Assembly: GCA_025980765.1 (NCBI GenBank)
Contig: JAICXB010000011.1
Span: forward strand, 1 to 64,000
Length of the DNA: 64,000 bases
Direction: 5' to 3'
DNA from: Terriglobales bacterium
Lineage (GTDB): Bacteria; Acidobacteriota; Terriglobia; Terriglobales; Acidobacteriaceae
Shown here: positions 18,087-27,073 of the stretch, piece after piece
Layout: each line of letters begins with the position of its first letter
Numbering within the stretch: the first letter of the stretch is position 1
The notes under the pieces: model-generated
What the model was told of the DNA's origin: nothing
The model's database searches: none
The model's input: only the letters and a program-made list of their open reading frames with translations
Made by a program: the position numbers and the translations under genes

Positions 18087-19508
18087 ATGATTCGCGTAGC
18101 CATTATCGGCGGCGGCATTTCCGGCCTCACCACCGCGTTCTATCTCGAGCAAGAGCGTCGCCGTGGCGCGCCAGTGAGCTACATTGTCTTCGAGGCCGAG
18201 CCGCGATTCGGCGGCGTGATCCGCACCGAGCGCGTGGAGGGGTGCCTGGTGGAAGCCGGTCCGGACTCGTTTCTTACCTCCAAGCCGTGGGCGCGAGAGC
18301 TGTGTGAAGATCTGCGGCTCACCTCGCAGCTTATGGGCTCCCGCGATTCCGCGCGCAAGACTTTTATCGTCGTCAATGGCAAGCTGCAGCCGATTCCTGC
18401 CGGCATGCAGATGATGGTGCCCACGCGCTTCGCCTCGGTAGTTTCATCCAGCCTGTTTTCCCTCAACTCGAAGTTGGCGATGATGCGGGAGTATCTCTGG
18501 CCGCCGGAACCTCTGGCCGCCGACGATGATGAGAGCGTTGCAGGCTTTGTCTCCCGTCACTTCACCGCCGAAGTGGTGGAGCGCCTGGCGGAGCCGTTGC
18601 TCGCGGGGGTCTATGGCGGGGATGCGTCAACCTTGAGCGTGCGCGCCACCCTGCCGCAGATGGTCGATTCCGAATGCCGCTTTCGCAGCCTGGTGCGCGG
18701 CGCACTGATCGCGCGCAAGCCGCAGAAGGCCAAAGAACCCCCGCCACCGTTATTTACGACCATGCGCGACGGGATGCAGCGCCTGGTGGATGCCATCGTG
18801 CGGCAAGTCCCCCGAGAGATGCTGCGCTGCTCGCGACCAGCCGAACGCTTGGCGCAAAATTCCTCCGGCTGGCAAGTGAGTTCCGCGGGAGTGAGCGAGG
18901 AATTCGACCAGGTGATTCTTGCCCTGCCCGCTCATGCCTGCGCAAGGCTTCTCGCGACCGCTTCAGGAACCGAGCGCACCGTCGAATTGCTCAACCAGAT
19001 CGGCTACAGCTCTGCGCTGACCGTGGCTTTGGCATATAAAGCGACAGCTCTTGCCGCACTGCAAGGCTTTGGTTTTCTGGTGCCCCGCAACGAGGCGCGG
19101 CGCACGATGGCGTGCACCTTTGTCCACAATAAATTCGAGAACCGAACGCCCGAGGGAATGGGCCTGCTGCGCGTGTTTGTGGGCGGAACCCGCGATCCCG
19201 AGGCGCTGGCTTTGAGCGACGATCAGATCATCGAGATCGTGCGCCGGGAGCTGCGCGAGATTACCGGAATCGCCGCCGAGCCACAGTTCACTCGCATCTA
19301 CCGCTGGCCGCATGCAATGCCGCAGTATGAGGTCGGGCATCTGGTGCGGGTCGCGCGCCTCGAGATGCACATGCAGCGGATTGCCGGTTTGCAACTTTCA
19401 GGGAATGCCTATCACGGCATCGGCATTCCGGATTGCGTGCGCATCGGCCGCTCCGCCGCGGATGGCGTGATGCGCAAAATCCGCGCACAGCAGGCGCCCG
19501 TGGGGTGA
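18087..19508 (+). CDS. hemG: protoporphyrinogen oxidase (HemY-type, FAD)
   Basis: A 473-residue FAD enzyme that oxidises protoporphyrinogen (or coproporphyrinogen) to the porphyrin. The Rossmann motif IIGGGISGLTTAFYLE is at 6-21. The family-typical segments FGGVIRTERVEGCLVEAGPDSF and LAEPLLAGVYGGDASTLS follow. The closing FAD-binding part (LQLSGNAYHGIGIPDCVRIG) is also typical. ATG 18087 is chosen because the longer frame (from 18051) starts in the repeat. With hemE and hemH it forms a haem cluster, although the repeat now separates it from hemH. Confidence 0.93.
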   Translation: MIRVAIIGGGISGLTTAFYLEQERRRGAPVSYIVFEAEPRFGGVIRTERVEGCLVEAGPDSFLTSKPWARELCEDLRLTSQLMGSRDSARKTFIVVNGKLQPIPAGMQMMVPTRFASVVSSSLFSLNSKLAMMREYLWPPEPLAADDDESVAGFVSRHFTAEVVERLAEPLLAGVYGGDASTLSVRATLPQMVDSECRFRSLVRGALIARKPQKAKEPPPPLFTTMRDGMQRLVDAIVRQVPREMLRCSRPAERLAQNSSGWQVSSAGVSEEFDQVILALPAHACARLLATASGTERTVELLNQIGYSSALTVALAYKATALAALQGFGFLVPRNEARRTMACTFVHNKFENRTPEGMGLLRVFVGGTRDPEALALSDDQIIEIVRRELREITGIAAEPQFTRIYRWPHAMPQYEVGHLVRVARLEMHMQRIAGLQLSGNAYHGIGIPDCVRIGRSAADGVMRKIRAQQAPVG

Positions 19509-19546
19509 TAGCTACCTACTTTCTTTGATCTGCCTAACTTTACAGT

Positions 19547-19717
19547 TGTCATCCTGAGCGCCGGGAGGCGCGAAGGACCTCCTGCCGACGCGTCGGTCTG
19601 AAACACAGCATCGCGGCTCTTCGAGCACGAAATTGCTTGAAGCGCCGCGACGCAGCAGTTCAGCCCGAAGCTCTGCAGGAGGTTCTTCGTCCGCCTGATG
19701 CGGACTCAGAATGACAC
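19547..19717. repeat. palindromic element, TGTCATCCTGAG family (copy 1)
   Basis: The left end is TGTCATCCTGAGCG (19547) followed by GCGAAGGACCT. The right end is GGTTCTTCG...CTCAGAATGACA (to 19715), its inverse complement. The middle holds Cys/Gly-type inner arms (TCGAGCACGAAATTG). It fills the hemG-gatB gap. Other copies are at 50933, 54508 and 63838. Confidence 0.9.
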
Positions 19718-19862
19718 CTCTTATGAGGTACAACTCATAGAGGTCCGAAGGCAAGAGCAAGAGCAGGAGCAACATCAAAAGCAAACACAAGGTCCTTCAC
19801 TCCGGGCTTGCGCCCTCCGTTCAGGAGGACAACAATTTTAGTGACGCTCACAATATTTCCGT

Positions 19863-21335
19863 ATGGCCTCCGCAGCTTCCATAAATGCGCATACCCGCTA
19901 TGAAGCGGTAATTGGGCTCGAAGTTCACGTTCAGCTCCTCACTGCAACTAAGATCTTCTGTGGGTGTCCCACCAGCTTTGGCGCGCCGCCGAATACCAAT
20001 ATTTGTCCGGTGTGCCTGGGACTTCCCGGCGCCCTTCCGGTGCTCAACCGGAAGGCGGTCGAGTTCGCCGCGCGCGCGGCGCTGGCGCTGAATTGCCGGG
20101 TGAACGAAACCTCGATTTTTGCCCGCAAGAACTACTTCTACCCCGATTTGCCCAAGGGATATCAGATTTCCCAATACGACAAGCCATTGGCGGAAGACGG
20201 CTCGATTGAGATCAGCACAGAAAAAGGCGCGGCCCGAACAATTGGCATCACTCGTCTGCATCTGGAAGAAGATGCCGGCAAGAGCCTGCACGACGGATTT
20301 CCCGATTCGGACCAGTACACCTACATCGACCTCAACCGCGCCGGCGTGCCGCTGATTGAGATCGTCAGCGAACCGGATATGCGCTCTCCGGAAGAAGCGT
20401 TCGAATATCTGACGCGGCTTAAGGAAATCATCCTCTACACCGGGGTGAGCGACTGCAACATGGAAGAAGGCTCACTCAGGTGCGACGCCAACGTCAGCGT
20501 GCGCCCTCGCGGGCAGACTGCGTTGGGCCGCAAGGTAGAAGTCAAGAACGTCAATTCCTTCCGCTTCATTCGCCAAGCGCTCGAGTTTGAGATCGAGCGC
20601 CAGATCGAAGTGCTGGAATCGGGCGGCAACGTCGTGCAGGAAACTCGTCTTTATGACCCGGGCGCAGGCAAAACATCGTCAATGCGGTCGAAGGAAGAGG
20701 CGCACGATTATCGCTATTTCCCCGATCCGGACCTGCCTGCGCTGCTGGTGAATGCGGCGTGGCAGCAGGAAATCCGTGCAGCGCTGCCGGATTTGCCACA
20801 GGCGCGGCGCGCACGCATGGTATCCGAGTATGGCATCACCGAGTACGATGCGCATGTCCTGACCTCAACTCGCGCATTGGCCGATCAGTTTGAAAGCGCA
20901 GCCCGCGCGGCCAAGAACCCCAAACGAGTTGCCAATCTGCTGCAGAGCGAACTTCTGGGGCGGCTCAAAGCTCGCAACCTCGAGATCGACCAGTCGCCGA
21001 TCAGCATGGCCGGTTTGTCGATCTCTGCCGATCTGGTGGAAAGTGGCGCCATTTCCAGCAAGATGCTGAAGGACCTCTACGATCTGGCATTCGAACGCAA
21101 CCAGGACTTTCCCGCGGTGTATGAACAGGAAAAGCCGCAGCAGATCACCGACAGCGCTGTAATCGAGAAGATGATCGATGAGGTAATTGCCGCGAATCCC
21201 AAACAGGTGGAGCAGTACCGCGCGGGCAAGAGGACAGTAATCGGCTTCTTTGTCGGCCAGGTAATGAAGGCCTCGAAAGGTCAGGCCAATCCGGGCCTGG
21301 TGAACCAACTGCTGGAGCGCAAGTTGGGTTCTTGA
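19863..21335 (+). CDS. gatB: Asp/Glu-tRNA amidotransferase subunit B
   Basis: It is the kinase and tRNA-binding subunit of GatCAB, which converts misacylated Glu-tRNA(Gln) and Asp-tRNA(Asn). The 490 residues show the N-terminal [13 protein letters not shown] and the zinc ligands Cys33, Cys35, Cys48 and Cys51 (FCGCP...CPVC). Next come [24 protein letters not shown] and [17 protein letters not shown]. The C-terminal YqeY-like tail domain ends with [17 protein letters not shown]. gatA and gatC are not adjacent. There is no convincing ribosome-binding site before ATG 19863. Confidence 0.97.
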   Translation: MASAASINAHTRYEAVIGLEVHVQLLTATKIFCGCPTSFGAPPNTNICPVCLGLPGALPVLNRKAVEFAARAALALNCRVNETSIFARKNYFYPDLPKGYQISQYDKPLAEDGSIEISTEKGAARTIGITRLHLEEDAGKSLHDGFPDSDQYTYIDLNRAGVPLIEIVSEPDMRSPEEAFEYLTRLKEIILYTGVSDCNMEEGSLRCDANVSVRPRGQTALGRKVEVKNVNSFRFIRQALEFEIERQIEVLESGGNVVQETRLYDPGAGKTSSMRSKEEAHDYRYFPDPDLPALLVNAAWQQEIRAALPDLPQARRARMVSEYGITEYDAHVLTSTRALADQFESAARAAKNPKRVANLLQSELLGRLKARNLEIDQSPISMAGLSISADLVESGAISSKMLKDLYDLAFERNQDFPAVYEQEKPQQITDSAVIEKMIDEVIAANPKQVEQYRAGKRTVIGFFVGQVMKASKGQANPGLVNQLLERKLGS

Positions 21336-21347
21336 CTGACGATTCAG

Positions 21348-21510
21348 CACGGAGACACGGAGTCACGGAGAAAAGCGTTTCGGGTTTCGAGTTTCTGGTT
21401 TCAAGTTTCCGTCCGACGTACTGCCCACAAATTGCTTTTCTCGAAACTCGAAACCTGAAACTTGAAACGCTTTTTGTTCTTTCTCCGTGTTCTCCGTGTC
21501 TCCGTGGTGA
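21348..21510. repeat. nested palindromes: CACGGAG outer arms, GTTTC/GAAAC inner arms
   Basis: Outer left arm: three CACGGAG units (21348-21370). Outer right arm: CTCCGTG units (21483-21507). Inside are a left arm of GTTTC units (AAAAGCGTTTCGGGTTTCGA, 21371-21409) and a right arm of GAAAC units ending TTGAAACGCTTTTT (21440-21475). Two repeat families are thus nested concentrically between gatB and the sigma gene. Confidence 0.9.
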
Positions 21511-21549
21511 AAAAATCCGAACGTTTTCTGAAATTTCCGTTCTTCACTC

Positions 21550-22155
21550 ATGAGACGTAGCATGAGTGGCTTTCCCGCTTCCATCTCGCCAACTGTGGCC
21601 CTTGGCTTGTCGCAGGGCGCCGCGAACTCTATGACCCTATCGGTTGAGACCGGGGTTGAGTCGCTGGTGCGCGAGCACGCCCGGCTGGCGTATCGCATTG
21701 GCTACTCCGTGCTGCGCAACCATGCTGACGCGGAAGATGTTGTCCAGGAGGTGTTTCTGCGGGTTTCCAAGCACGGCGCTCGCGGCATTGAGGACGCCAA
21801 AGCCTGGATCTCGCGCATCGCCTGGCGAGTGGCGGTGGACCGTTATCGCGCAGCGCGGCGCTCGGAGCAGGAGGAATTCGATGAACGCATCCATGCTCCG
21901 ATTTCACGCGCGGCTGGAACCGAGCAGGCCGCCATATCGCGGGAGACGCTGGCCGTACTGGAGAAGATGATTGCCGCGCTTCCCAAAAAGGAACGCGAGG
22001 CCCTGCTGCTGACCTCGGTCGAGGAGTTGAGCAGCGCCGAAGCGGCGGCCGTGCTGGGCACCTCCGAAACTTCGGTGCGGGCGCGGGTGTTTCGCGCGCG
22101 CCAGCGCTTGATGGAGAAGTTGGCGAAAGCCACAGGTGGGACTTATGGACGATAA
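21550..22155 (+). CDS. ECF-type RNA polymerase sigma factor
   Basis: A 201-residue sigma-70 family factor with regions 2 and 4 only. Region 2 is LAYRIGYSVLRNHADAEDVVQEVFLRV with a following WISRIAWRVAVDRYRAARR (about 48-100). Region 4 is IAALPKKEREALLLTSVEELSSAEAAAVLGTSETSVRARVFRARQRL (about 145-190), a helix-turn-helix. The first 30 residues are not conserved; ATG 21562 or ATG 21631 are alternative starts and none has a good ribosome-binding site. The 3' end overlaps the next gene by 11 bases, which couples it to a membrane partner. Confidence 0.9.
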   Translation: MRRSMSGFPASISPTVALGLSQGAANSMTLSVETGVESLVREHARLAYRIGYSVLRNHADAEDVVQEVFLRVSKHGARGIEDAKAWISRIAWRVAVDRYRAARRSEQEEFDERIHAPISRAAGTEQAAISRETLAVLEKMIAALPKKEREALLLTSVEELSSAEAAAVLGTSETSVRARVFRARQRLMEKLAKATGGTYGR

Positions 22156-22741
22156 CAACGCGAAAAATCCCGATCGCAACACGGAACGATGGCTGGACGC
22201 CGCATTGAGCGCCCGCATGGGCGCGCAAGCGGAGCCGCAGCAGGGACTAGAAGAGCGGATCCTGGCGCGATTGGCGGCTGAACCAAAGCGCAATCCGGTG
22301 CTGACATGGCGATTGGCATTTGCCGCCGTCGCCGCGGCGGTGCTCATTTCTGCCGCGCTGCTGTTAATGCGCACTGGCGCTCCGGAGAAACCGTCTTCAG
22401 CGCGGACGAGCCGGCCACAGCCGAATCCTGAGCAGATTGCGACAGTTCAACCGCAGGTCGTGCCTCGCCGGCCCGAACGCGTCAACCGGAGACGGCTGAT
22501 CGTCGCGGCAAGGCGATCCAACGCGCGTGGACAGAAGGAAGTCATGCCGAAGCTGGTTACATTCCCGGCGCCCGCTCCTGAGACTGACCAGGAGCGAATG
22601 CTGGCGCGATTGGCGGCGAGGCGCGAAGCGTTCGAATTAGCCAGCGAGTCTCCCGATGCAGGAATTAAGGATTTGCAGGTGAAAGAACTCGCGGTGGAAC
22701 CGATGGAGGGAACTCCACCGGATGCGAGATGGCAAAGGTAA
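22145..22741 (+). CDS. single-pass membrane protein, probable anti-sigma factor
   Basis: A 198-residue protein starting at ATG 22145 inside the end of the sigma gene. The N-terminal 58 residues are cytoplasmic and helical (WLDAALSARMGAQAE...LEERILARLA). One membrane helix follows at about 59-78 (RLAFAAVAAAVLISAALLL), then a Pro/Arg-rich outer part. No zinc finger is present. Overlap with an ECF sigma gene plus a cytosolic helix and one membrane span is the usual layout of anti-sigma factors; direct sequence similarity was not recognised. The LEERILARLAAEP and DQERMLARLAARR segments are internally similar. Confidence 0.7.
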   Translation: MDDNNAKNPDRNTERWLDAALSARMGAQAEPQQGLEERILARLAAEPKRNPVLTWRLAFAAVAAAVLISAALLLMRTGAPEKPSSARTSRPQPNPEQIATVQPQVVPRRPERVNRRRLIVAARRSNARGQKEVMPKLVTFPAPAPETDQERMLARLAARREAFELASESPDAGIKDLQVKELAVEPMEGTPPDARWQR

Positions 22742-22759
22742 TACATTCAGGAGGAAATA

Positions 22760-23296
22760 ATGAATCTCTCAATTCGCAATCTGGCAATCATTCCCATGCT
22801 GGCTACAGCCTTCGTGGCGGCCCAGGCGCAAGAGGCGGCTGCTCTCAAACCGGAACGACCAAGCGGAGTCTACAAAGTGGACTACGTCTTTTCGGAGGTG
22901 CAGGGCGGCAAGCGCGTCAACGTTCGCAACTACAGCACTCTGGTGCGGGTCGGAGAGCGAGGCAGCATCCGGTTGGGCGACCGAGTACCCATTCTCTTTG
23001 GCGATCCAAAGGAACCTCGCACCCAGCTTCAGTATCTGGATCTCGGTGTCAACATTGACTGCCGTGTTGAGCAGGAACTGGAAGCCGGCGTCGGTCTGTA
23101 CACCAATATCGACATCAGTAGTGTGGCGCCGCAGCAACCTGGTGAGAATCGCACTGGCACTCCCACGGTGCGGCAAATGAAATTTCAGTTTGATGAGATC
23201 GTGCCCGTGGGCAAGCAAACTCTGATCGGAAGCGCCGATGAGGTCGATGGCACACGCAAAATTGAGATCGAAGTGACGGCAGCCAAGGTCCGCTGA
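22760..23296 (+). CDS. secreted protein of unknown function
   Basis: A 178-residue exported protein with a 23-residue signal peptide (FVAAQAQ end). The rest is beta-rich (VYKVDYVFSEVQGGKRVNVRNYSTLVRVGERGSIRLGDRVPI) and looks like an outer-membrane or secretin-associated fold, but no family was recognised. GGAGG (22751-22755) is ideally spaced before the ATG. It lies 18 bases after the probable anti-sigma gene, so it is likely part of the same operon and regulon. Confidence 0.8.
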   Translation: MNLSIRNLAIIPMLATAFVAAQAQEAAALKPERPSGVYKVDYVFSEVQGGKRVNVRNYSTLVRVGERGSIRLGDRVPILFGDPKEPRTQLQYLDLGVNIDCRVEQELEAGVGLYTNIDISSVAPQQPGENRTGTPTVRQMKFQFDEIVPVGKQTLIGSADEVDGTRKIEIEVTAAKVR

Positions 23297-23353
23297 TCCG
23301 CCCCAAGGTGGAAAGTGGAGGAGCAGGCCCAAGGCGGTCGAGATTTGCAAAAT

Positions 23354-23372
23354 GGGAGCGCCATGCGCTCCC
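23354..23372. terminator. perfect hairpin after the sigma operon
   Basis: The 8-base stem GGGAGCGC/GCGCTCCC has a 3-base loop and lies 57 bases after the last gene of the unit. No T tract follows, so termination is only a guess. Confidence 0.35.
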
Positions 23373-23412
23373 CAATTCGGCCAGGCTGTGGAAATCTGGC
23401 GGCTCCCCCGGC

Positions 23413-23640
23413 TCCCCTGTTCCTTTCCTGTTCGTTTCCTGTTATTTTCGTGAATTTCCGCGCGATTTGCCTGTAACTTTCAGATTCAGAAGAGCTTAGG
23501 TTGCGTTCTCCCGGCTTTCCTGTTCCTATCCTGTTCCTTTCCTCAGCAAATCGCGAAAATCGCGTTTTTTGGGCAGAATCTGAAGATCCAGAAAACCGAC
23601 CTAAATTTTCCCTGTTATTTTTCCCTGTTCTCAGGAAACC
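23413..23640. repeat. iterated CCTGTT motif region
   Basis: The 396-base gap between two genes contains at least seven CCTGTT copies (about 23415, 23428, 23438, 23519, 23530, 23609 and 23622). They are embedded in TTTCCTGTTCC-type units, all in the same orientation. A short TCGCGAAAATCGCG palindrome lies in between. It is a direct-repeat version of the palindromic elements seen elsewhere. No gene is supported in this gap. Confidence 0.65.
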
Positions 23641-23692
23641 AAGCCGGCAAAAGGTCCGAAATCGGCTCGACTGGAGCAGAGTGCAGACCCAG

Positions 23693-24040
23693 CTACCGTC
23701 GCTCGTCTCTCACCAGCGCCTTCAGACCGATATCCACTAAGGTCAGCAGGATGGCCCCAATCAACGCGGCCAAAAACGAGCGGATGAAGAATCCCGGAAC
23801 CAGGGTGGAGGTAATTTCCAAGATGACCGCATTGATCACGAACCAGAAGAGCCCGAACGTCAGAATGGTGAACGGGAAGGTCAGAATTTTGAGCACAAGA
23901 CCCAAAGTGGCGTTCAGAAATCCAAATACTGCGGCGGCGATGAGCGCGGCGGCGATGCCGGTGACAAAGAATCCCGGCACAACATAGGAAACGATTAGCA
24001 GGCTGAGGGACATCAGCAGCCAGCGCACTAGGATGTTCAT
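23693..24040 (-). CDS. phage holin family 4 / YvlD-like membrane protein
   Basis: A 115-residue protein with four hydrophobic helices. It matches the widespread Phage_holin_4_2 (YvlD-like) family in length and in motifs (VVPGF near residue 21, FGFLNATLG, LTFPFTILTFGLFWFVINA). Despite the family name it is a chromosomal inner-membrane protein of unknown role. Its ribosome-binding site CAGGAG lies inside the adjoining AGCTTCTAAGC repeat arm. Confidence 0.88.
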   Translation of the reverse strand: MNILVRWLLMSLSLLIVSYVVPGFFVTGIAAALIAAAVFGFLNATLGLVLKILTFPFTILTFGLFWFVINAVILEITSTLVPGFFIRSFLAALIGAILLTLVDIGLKALVRDERR

Positions 24041-24044
24041 TGAT

Positions 24045-24225
24045 GCTAAGCTCCTGAGCTTCTAAGCTGCTAAGCTTCTCAGCGATGCCAATGTGAGCGG
24101 CTCGCATTTCGAAAGGAACGTGATCACGTCTAAAGTGCCTTTCCAACGTGGTCTGAATCGTAAGAAAATTGGAAGAGATCCCAATTAGCTTAGAAGCTGA
24201 GCGGCTCAGGAGCTTAGAAGCTTGA
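24045..24225. repeat. palindromic element, AGCTTCTAAGCTGC family (copy 1)
   Basis: Left arm 24045-24083 (GCTAAGCTCCTGAGCTTCTA...) and right arm 24186-24225 (TTAGAAGCTGAGCGGCTCAG...) are inverse complements. They are separated by about 100 unrelated bases. The element fills the whole gap between two minus-strand genes, the left arm supplying the downstream gene's ribosome-binding site. Copy 2, with almost no centre, is at 41952. Confidence 0.9.
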
Positions 24226-24228
24226 ACG

Positions 24229-25014
24229 TCAGGCGATCTCGGTTTCGAGCAGATGGAGATCGACCAGCAGCCCGTAAGTCCTCAGCAGGTTATATATCAT
24301 GAAGCCCCGCGACACGAGCGCCGGGGAAATCAAAATGATGCCGATGCCGCCGATCGCCGCATTCACCGCCATGAAAACGGTGCTGCAGGTGTAAAGGGCC
24401 ACTGCCACCAGCAGCGCCTTCAGGTTCATTTTGAGGGTATAGAAGCCCACCACTACGAAGGTCACAAACATCAAGGCTGAGCTCACGAAAACGGCGATGT
24501 GGTCACGGCAGAATGACATTTCTATCAGCGACAGAGCGGCCACGGCAAAAAAGCGTACCGAAGCCCGCTGCGCCAGGCGGGTGACCAGCGCGCGCGAAGC
24601 GGTGGTGTCGATAGCCTTCGCCTTGAATGTAGTTTCGTCGAAGATCGTCTCCGTCTTTTGCTGCCCGTTATCCGAATTCTCAAAATGACTGACATCGACG
24701 GCGCTGCGGACTTTGACATCGGGGCCATCGTAGATGGTTTCCTTATCCGGCATGACGATGTCCTGAGCGATGTGTCCGAGTTTGGACAAGAAGGCCGGGA
24801 ATCCGCCCTCATGGACGGTTTCTGTCTTTGCAGGAGCGGTTGGCTCACTGGGTTTGAAGCGCCGAGTGAGGAAATCGGGGACTTCTCCGTCATGAACGGT
24901 CTCCTGGTCGGTGGGGAATTTCTGCTCTGTGCGTAGATGTCGTGGCTTGAAGAGATCGACTTCCGGACCATCGTAGATGGTCTCTTTTTGAGGCGAGATG
25001 AGGTGTCTGCTCAT
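24229..25014 (-). CDS. membrane protein with five ETIYDG-type repeats
   Basis: A 261-residue protein that I do not recognise. The N-terminal half (1-130) is soluble and contains five copies of a short motif: KETIYDGPEVDLF, QETVHDGEVPDFL, TETVHEGGFPAFL, KETIYDGPDVKV and TETIFDET. The C-terminal half (about 145-255) has four hydrophobic segments ending with a conserved-looking RTYGLLVDLHLLETEIA. The repeat core is E-T-I/V-Y/H/F-D/E-G. It stands alone between a repeat element and the oxidase gene. A Thr and an acidic residue at fixed spacing in each copy could be kinase/FHA-type docking sites, which is speculation. Confidence 0.75.
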   Translation of the reverse strand: MSRHLISPQKETIYDGPEVDLFKPRHLRTEQKFPTDQETVHDGEVPDFLTRRFKPSEPTAPAKTETVHEGGFPAFLSKLGHIAQDIVMPDKETIYDGPDVKVRSAVDVSHFENSDNGQQKTETIFDETTFKAKAIDTTASRALVTRLAQRASVRFFAVAALSLIEMSFCRDHIAVFVSSALMFVTFVVVGFYTLKMNLKALLVAVALYTCSTVFMAVNAAIGGIGIILISPALVSRGFMIYNLLRTYGLLVDLHLLETEIA

Positions 25015-25170
25015 GGCTGGCGCTGTTGAACCATAGCAGTGGACTCGCCAAAAGTTGAGCAGAATCTGGCCGGAGACAGTTACCTTAGGAATCGCTGGTT
25101 ACATTGCTAAATAGGCCGGGGAACGTGTGGGGCCGACGCCAGGTTGTTCTCTCTCCAGTAACAGTAAGCA

Positions 25171-26283
25171 TCAACTCCAGATCAGCGTGCGATCGATGCT
25201 GGCTATGGTAGGACGACCGCTGAGGGCCATTGTCAATTCGAGCTCCGATCGCAAGATCTTTACGATCCGCTCGACTCCGCGCTCCCCGCCGGTACCGAGT
25301 CCATAGAGCACCGGACGTCCAAGCAGGACCGCGACCGCGCCGAGGGCCAATGCTTTCAGGATGTCAGTTCCCCGGCGAATGCCTCCATCCATCAATACCG
25401 GAATGCGGCCAGCAATCCGGTCGGCGACTCGGGGCAAGGCGTCGATAGTCGCCGGCAACGTGTCCAGATCGCGTGCGCCATGGTTCGACACGATGATTCC
25501 CGCCACTCCGAGCTTCGCGGCTTGATCGGCGTCCTCGGGATTGAGAATTCCCTTCAGGACGATTGGAAGTTTACTGAACGATTGCAGCCACTCGATGTCC
25601 TTCCAGGTCATGCTTTCCGGTATTACTCCAGTGAATGCGCCGGTGCCGCCGTGGCGAGCGCGCTTTACCTCAATCTCGTGCAGGTTGGCGAATTCGATTT
25701 CGGGTGGAACCACGAAGCGCGCGCGCTGCAGCCGGTTGCGGACCCCAAGAATGGGAGTATCGACGGTGACGCAGAGTCCCGCGAACTTTGCCGCTTCTGC
25801 GCGCTGGACGAGAGAGCGAGTGAGTTCGCGGTCGCGTTGAATATAGAGCTGGAACCAAAGCGGAACTGTGGCTTGCGCGGCGACGTCTTCGATGCTCACG
25901 CTGGAAAGCGTGCTCAAGGTGAAAGGCACGCCGGCAGCGTTGGCTCCACGCACTGTAGCCAACTCGCCCTCCGCATGGACCAGTTTGTGCAGCGCGGTTG
26001 GCGCGATCATCAGTGGAAATGGCAGCTCCATGCCCAGCACTGACGTGCGGGTGTCAAGCAGGCTGACGTCGCGCAGCACGCGCGGGCAAAGACGAATCGC
26101 ATCCAGGCGCTCGCGGTTAGCGCGCAGTGTGATCTCGTCAGCAGCGCCGCTATGGATGTACTCCCAGGCAATCGAGGAGACCAGTCCCCTGGCGCAGCCC
26201 TCAAAATCCTGAAGGCAGACTAGATCCTCAAGCGAGCTTGAAAGTTCGGAATTGGCGGAAGAACTAACTCGGGTGCTGGTCAA
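25171..26283 (-). CDS. FMN-dependent alpha-hydroxy-acid oxidase/dehydrogenase
   Basis: A 370-residue TIM-barrel enzyme of the lactate/glycolate/mandelate oxidase family. It oxidises an L-2-hydroxy acid to the keto acid. Seen are the N-terminal YIHSGAADEITLRAN, the catalytic lysine region PIVLKGI (Lys244), and the active-site SNHGARDLD (266-274, catalytic His268; Gln is more usual than Asp at position 272). The phosphate-binding MDGGIRRGTDILKALALGA and GRPVLYGL also match. The only standard start is TTG 26283. Substrate is unknown: no lactate-use genes adjoin. The N-terminal 20 residues are Ser-rich. Confidence 0.92.
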   Translation of the reverse strand: MTSTRVSSSANSELSSSLEDLVCLQDFEGCARGLVSSIAWEYIHSGAADEITLRANRERLDAIRLCPRVLRDVSLLDTRTSVLGMELPFPLMIAPTALHKLVHAEGELATVRGANAAGVPFTLSTLSSVSIEDVAAQATVPLWFQLYIQRDRELTRSLVQRAEAAKFAGLCVTVDTPILGVRNRLQRARFVVPPEIEFANLHEIEVKRARHGGTGAFTGVIPESMTWKDIEWLQSFSKLPIVLKGILNPEDADQAAKLGVAGIIVSNHGARDLDTLPATIDALPRVADRIAGRIPVLMDGGIRRGTDILKALALGAVAVLLGRPVLYGLGTGGERGVERIVKILRSELELTMALSGRPTIASIDRTLIWS

Positions 26284-26386
26284 GCGATCACCGCGGGCAA
26301 AGTACGTTGTAGTTTGCCGCGATTATATCGTTGCGCCAACGTGAAAAGGCGCCGCGAGGGTGCCCGTATCCACGCGTGTTGATTGT

Positions 26387-27073
26387 TTACGAAATCGCCA
26401 GCTTGCGCGGCTCTTCCGCAGGACGGCGATTCTGCGCAACTGTCGCTTGGCCCTTGAGCTCGCGTTCGGTGAGTGGTTTGGTCTGCTGGTAGGTGTACCA
26501 GATGCGATGAATTACGGTGATTGTCGAGAGCACGGCGATGACCCAGAGCACAGCCGCCATGCGATTGAAGAGTGCGCCGATAATCACCAGCACGATGCGC
26601 TCTGGCCGCTCCAGAAATCCCACTTTACAGCTTGGAATCAGCGATTCCGCCCTGGCGCGCGTGTAGCTGACCATGACGGAGGTAGTCATCACGATCCCTA
26701 CGAGCACCACGTAGAAGAAGTGATTAGCGCGCGCGTAATACACCAGAAGTCCGAAGAAGAGAGCGATGTCGCTGTAACGATCGATCACCGAATCGAAGAA
26801 CGCGCCGAAGGTAGTGACCTGGTTCGTGGCGCGGGCCACGCGTCCATCCACCATATCGAAAATACCGGCCCCGACGATTACCAAGCCGGCATAAAAGAAC
26901 ATGCGCGGCTGCCGGTCGCCGCTGGCATATCCGAAAAGCACGGCCGCAATAATGTTGATCACCAGTCCCATGAACGTGAGCACGTTGGGAGAAATATGGG
27001 TGAGCGCCAGGCCGCGGACGATGGCATAGAGCAGCTTGCCACACGCCCGTCCGAACGCTCCCGTCCAGCTCAT
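26387..27073 (-). CDS. CDP-alcohol phosphatidyltransferase family protein
   Basis: A 228-residue inner-membrane enzyme that transfers a phosphatidyl group from a CDP-alcohol to a second alcohol. The complete metal-binding motif DxxDGxxAR(x8)GxxxDxxxD spans residues 73-98 (D73, D76, D94, D98), so it should be active. About six membrane helices surround it. The acceptor (glycerol phosphate, inositol phosphate or other) cannot be told from sequence. Its ATG overlaps the greA stop by four bases (ATGA), so it is translationally coupled to greA. Confidence 0.93.
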   Translation of the reverse strand: MSWTGAFGRACGKLLYAIVRGLALTHISPNVLTFMGLVINIIAAVLFGYASGDRQPRMFFYAGLVIVGAGIFDMVDGRVARATNQVTTFGAFFDSVIDRYSDIALFFGLLVYYARANHFFYVVLVGIVMTTSVMVSYTRARAESLIPSCKVGFLERPERIVLVIIGALFNRMAAVLWVIAVLSTITVIHRIWYTYQQTKPLTERELKGQATVAQNRRPAEEPRKLAIS

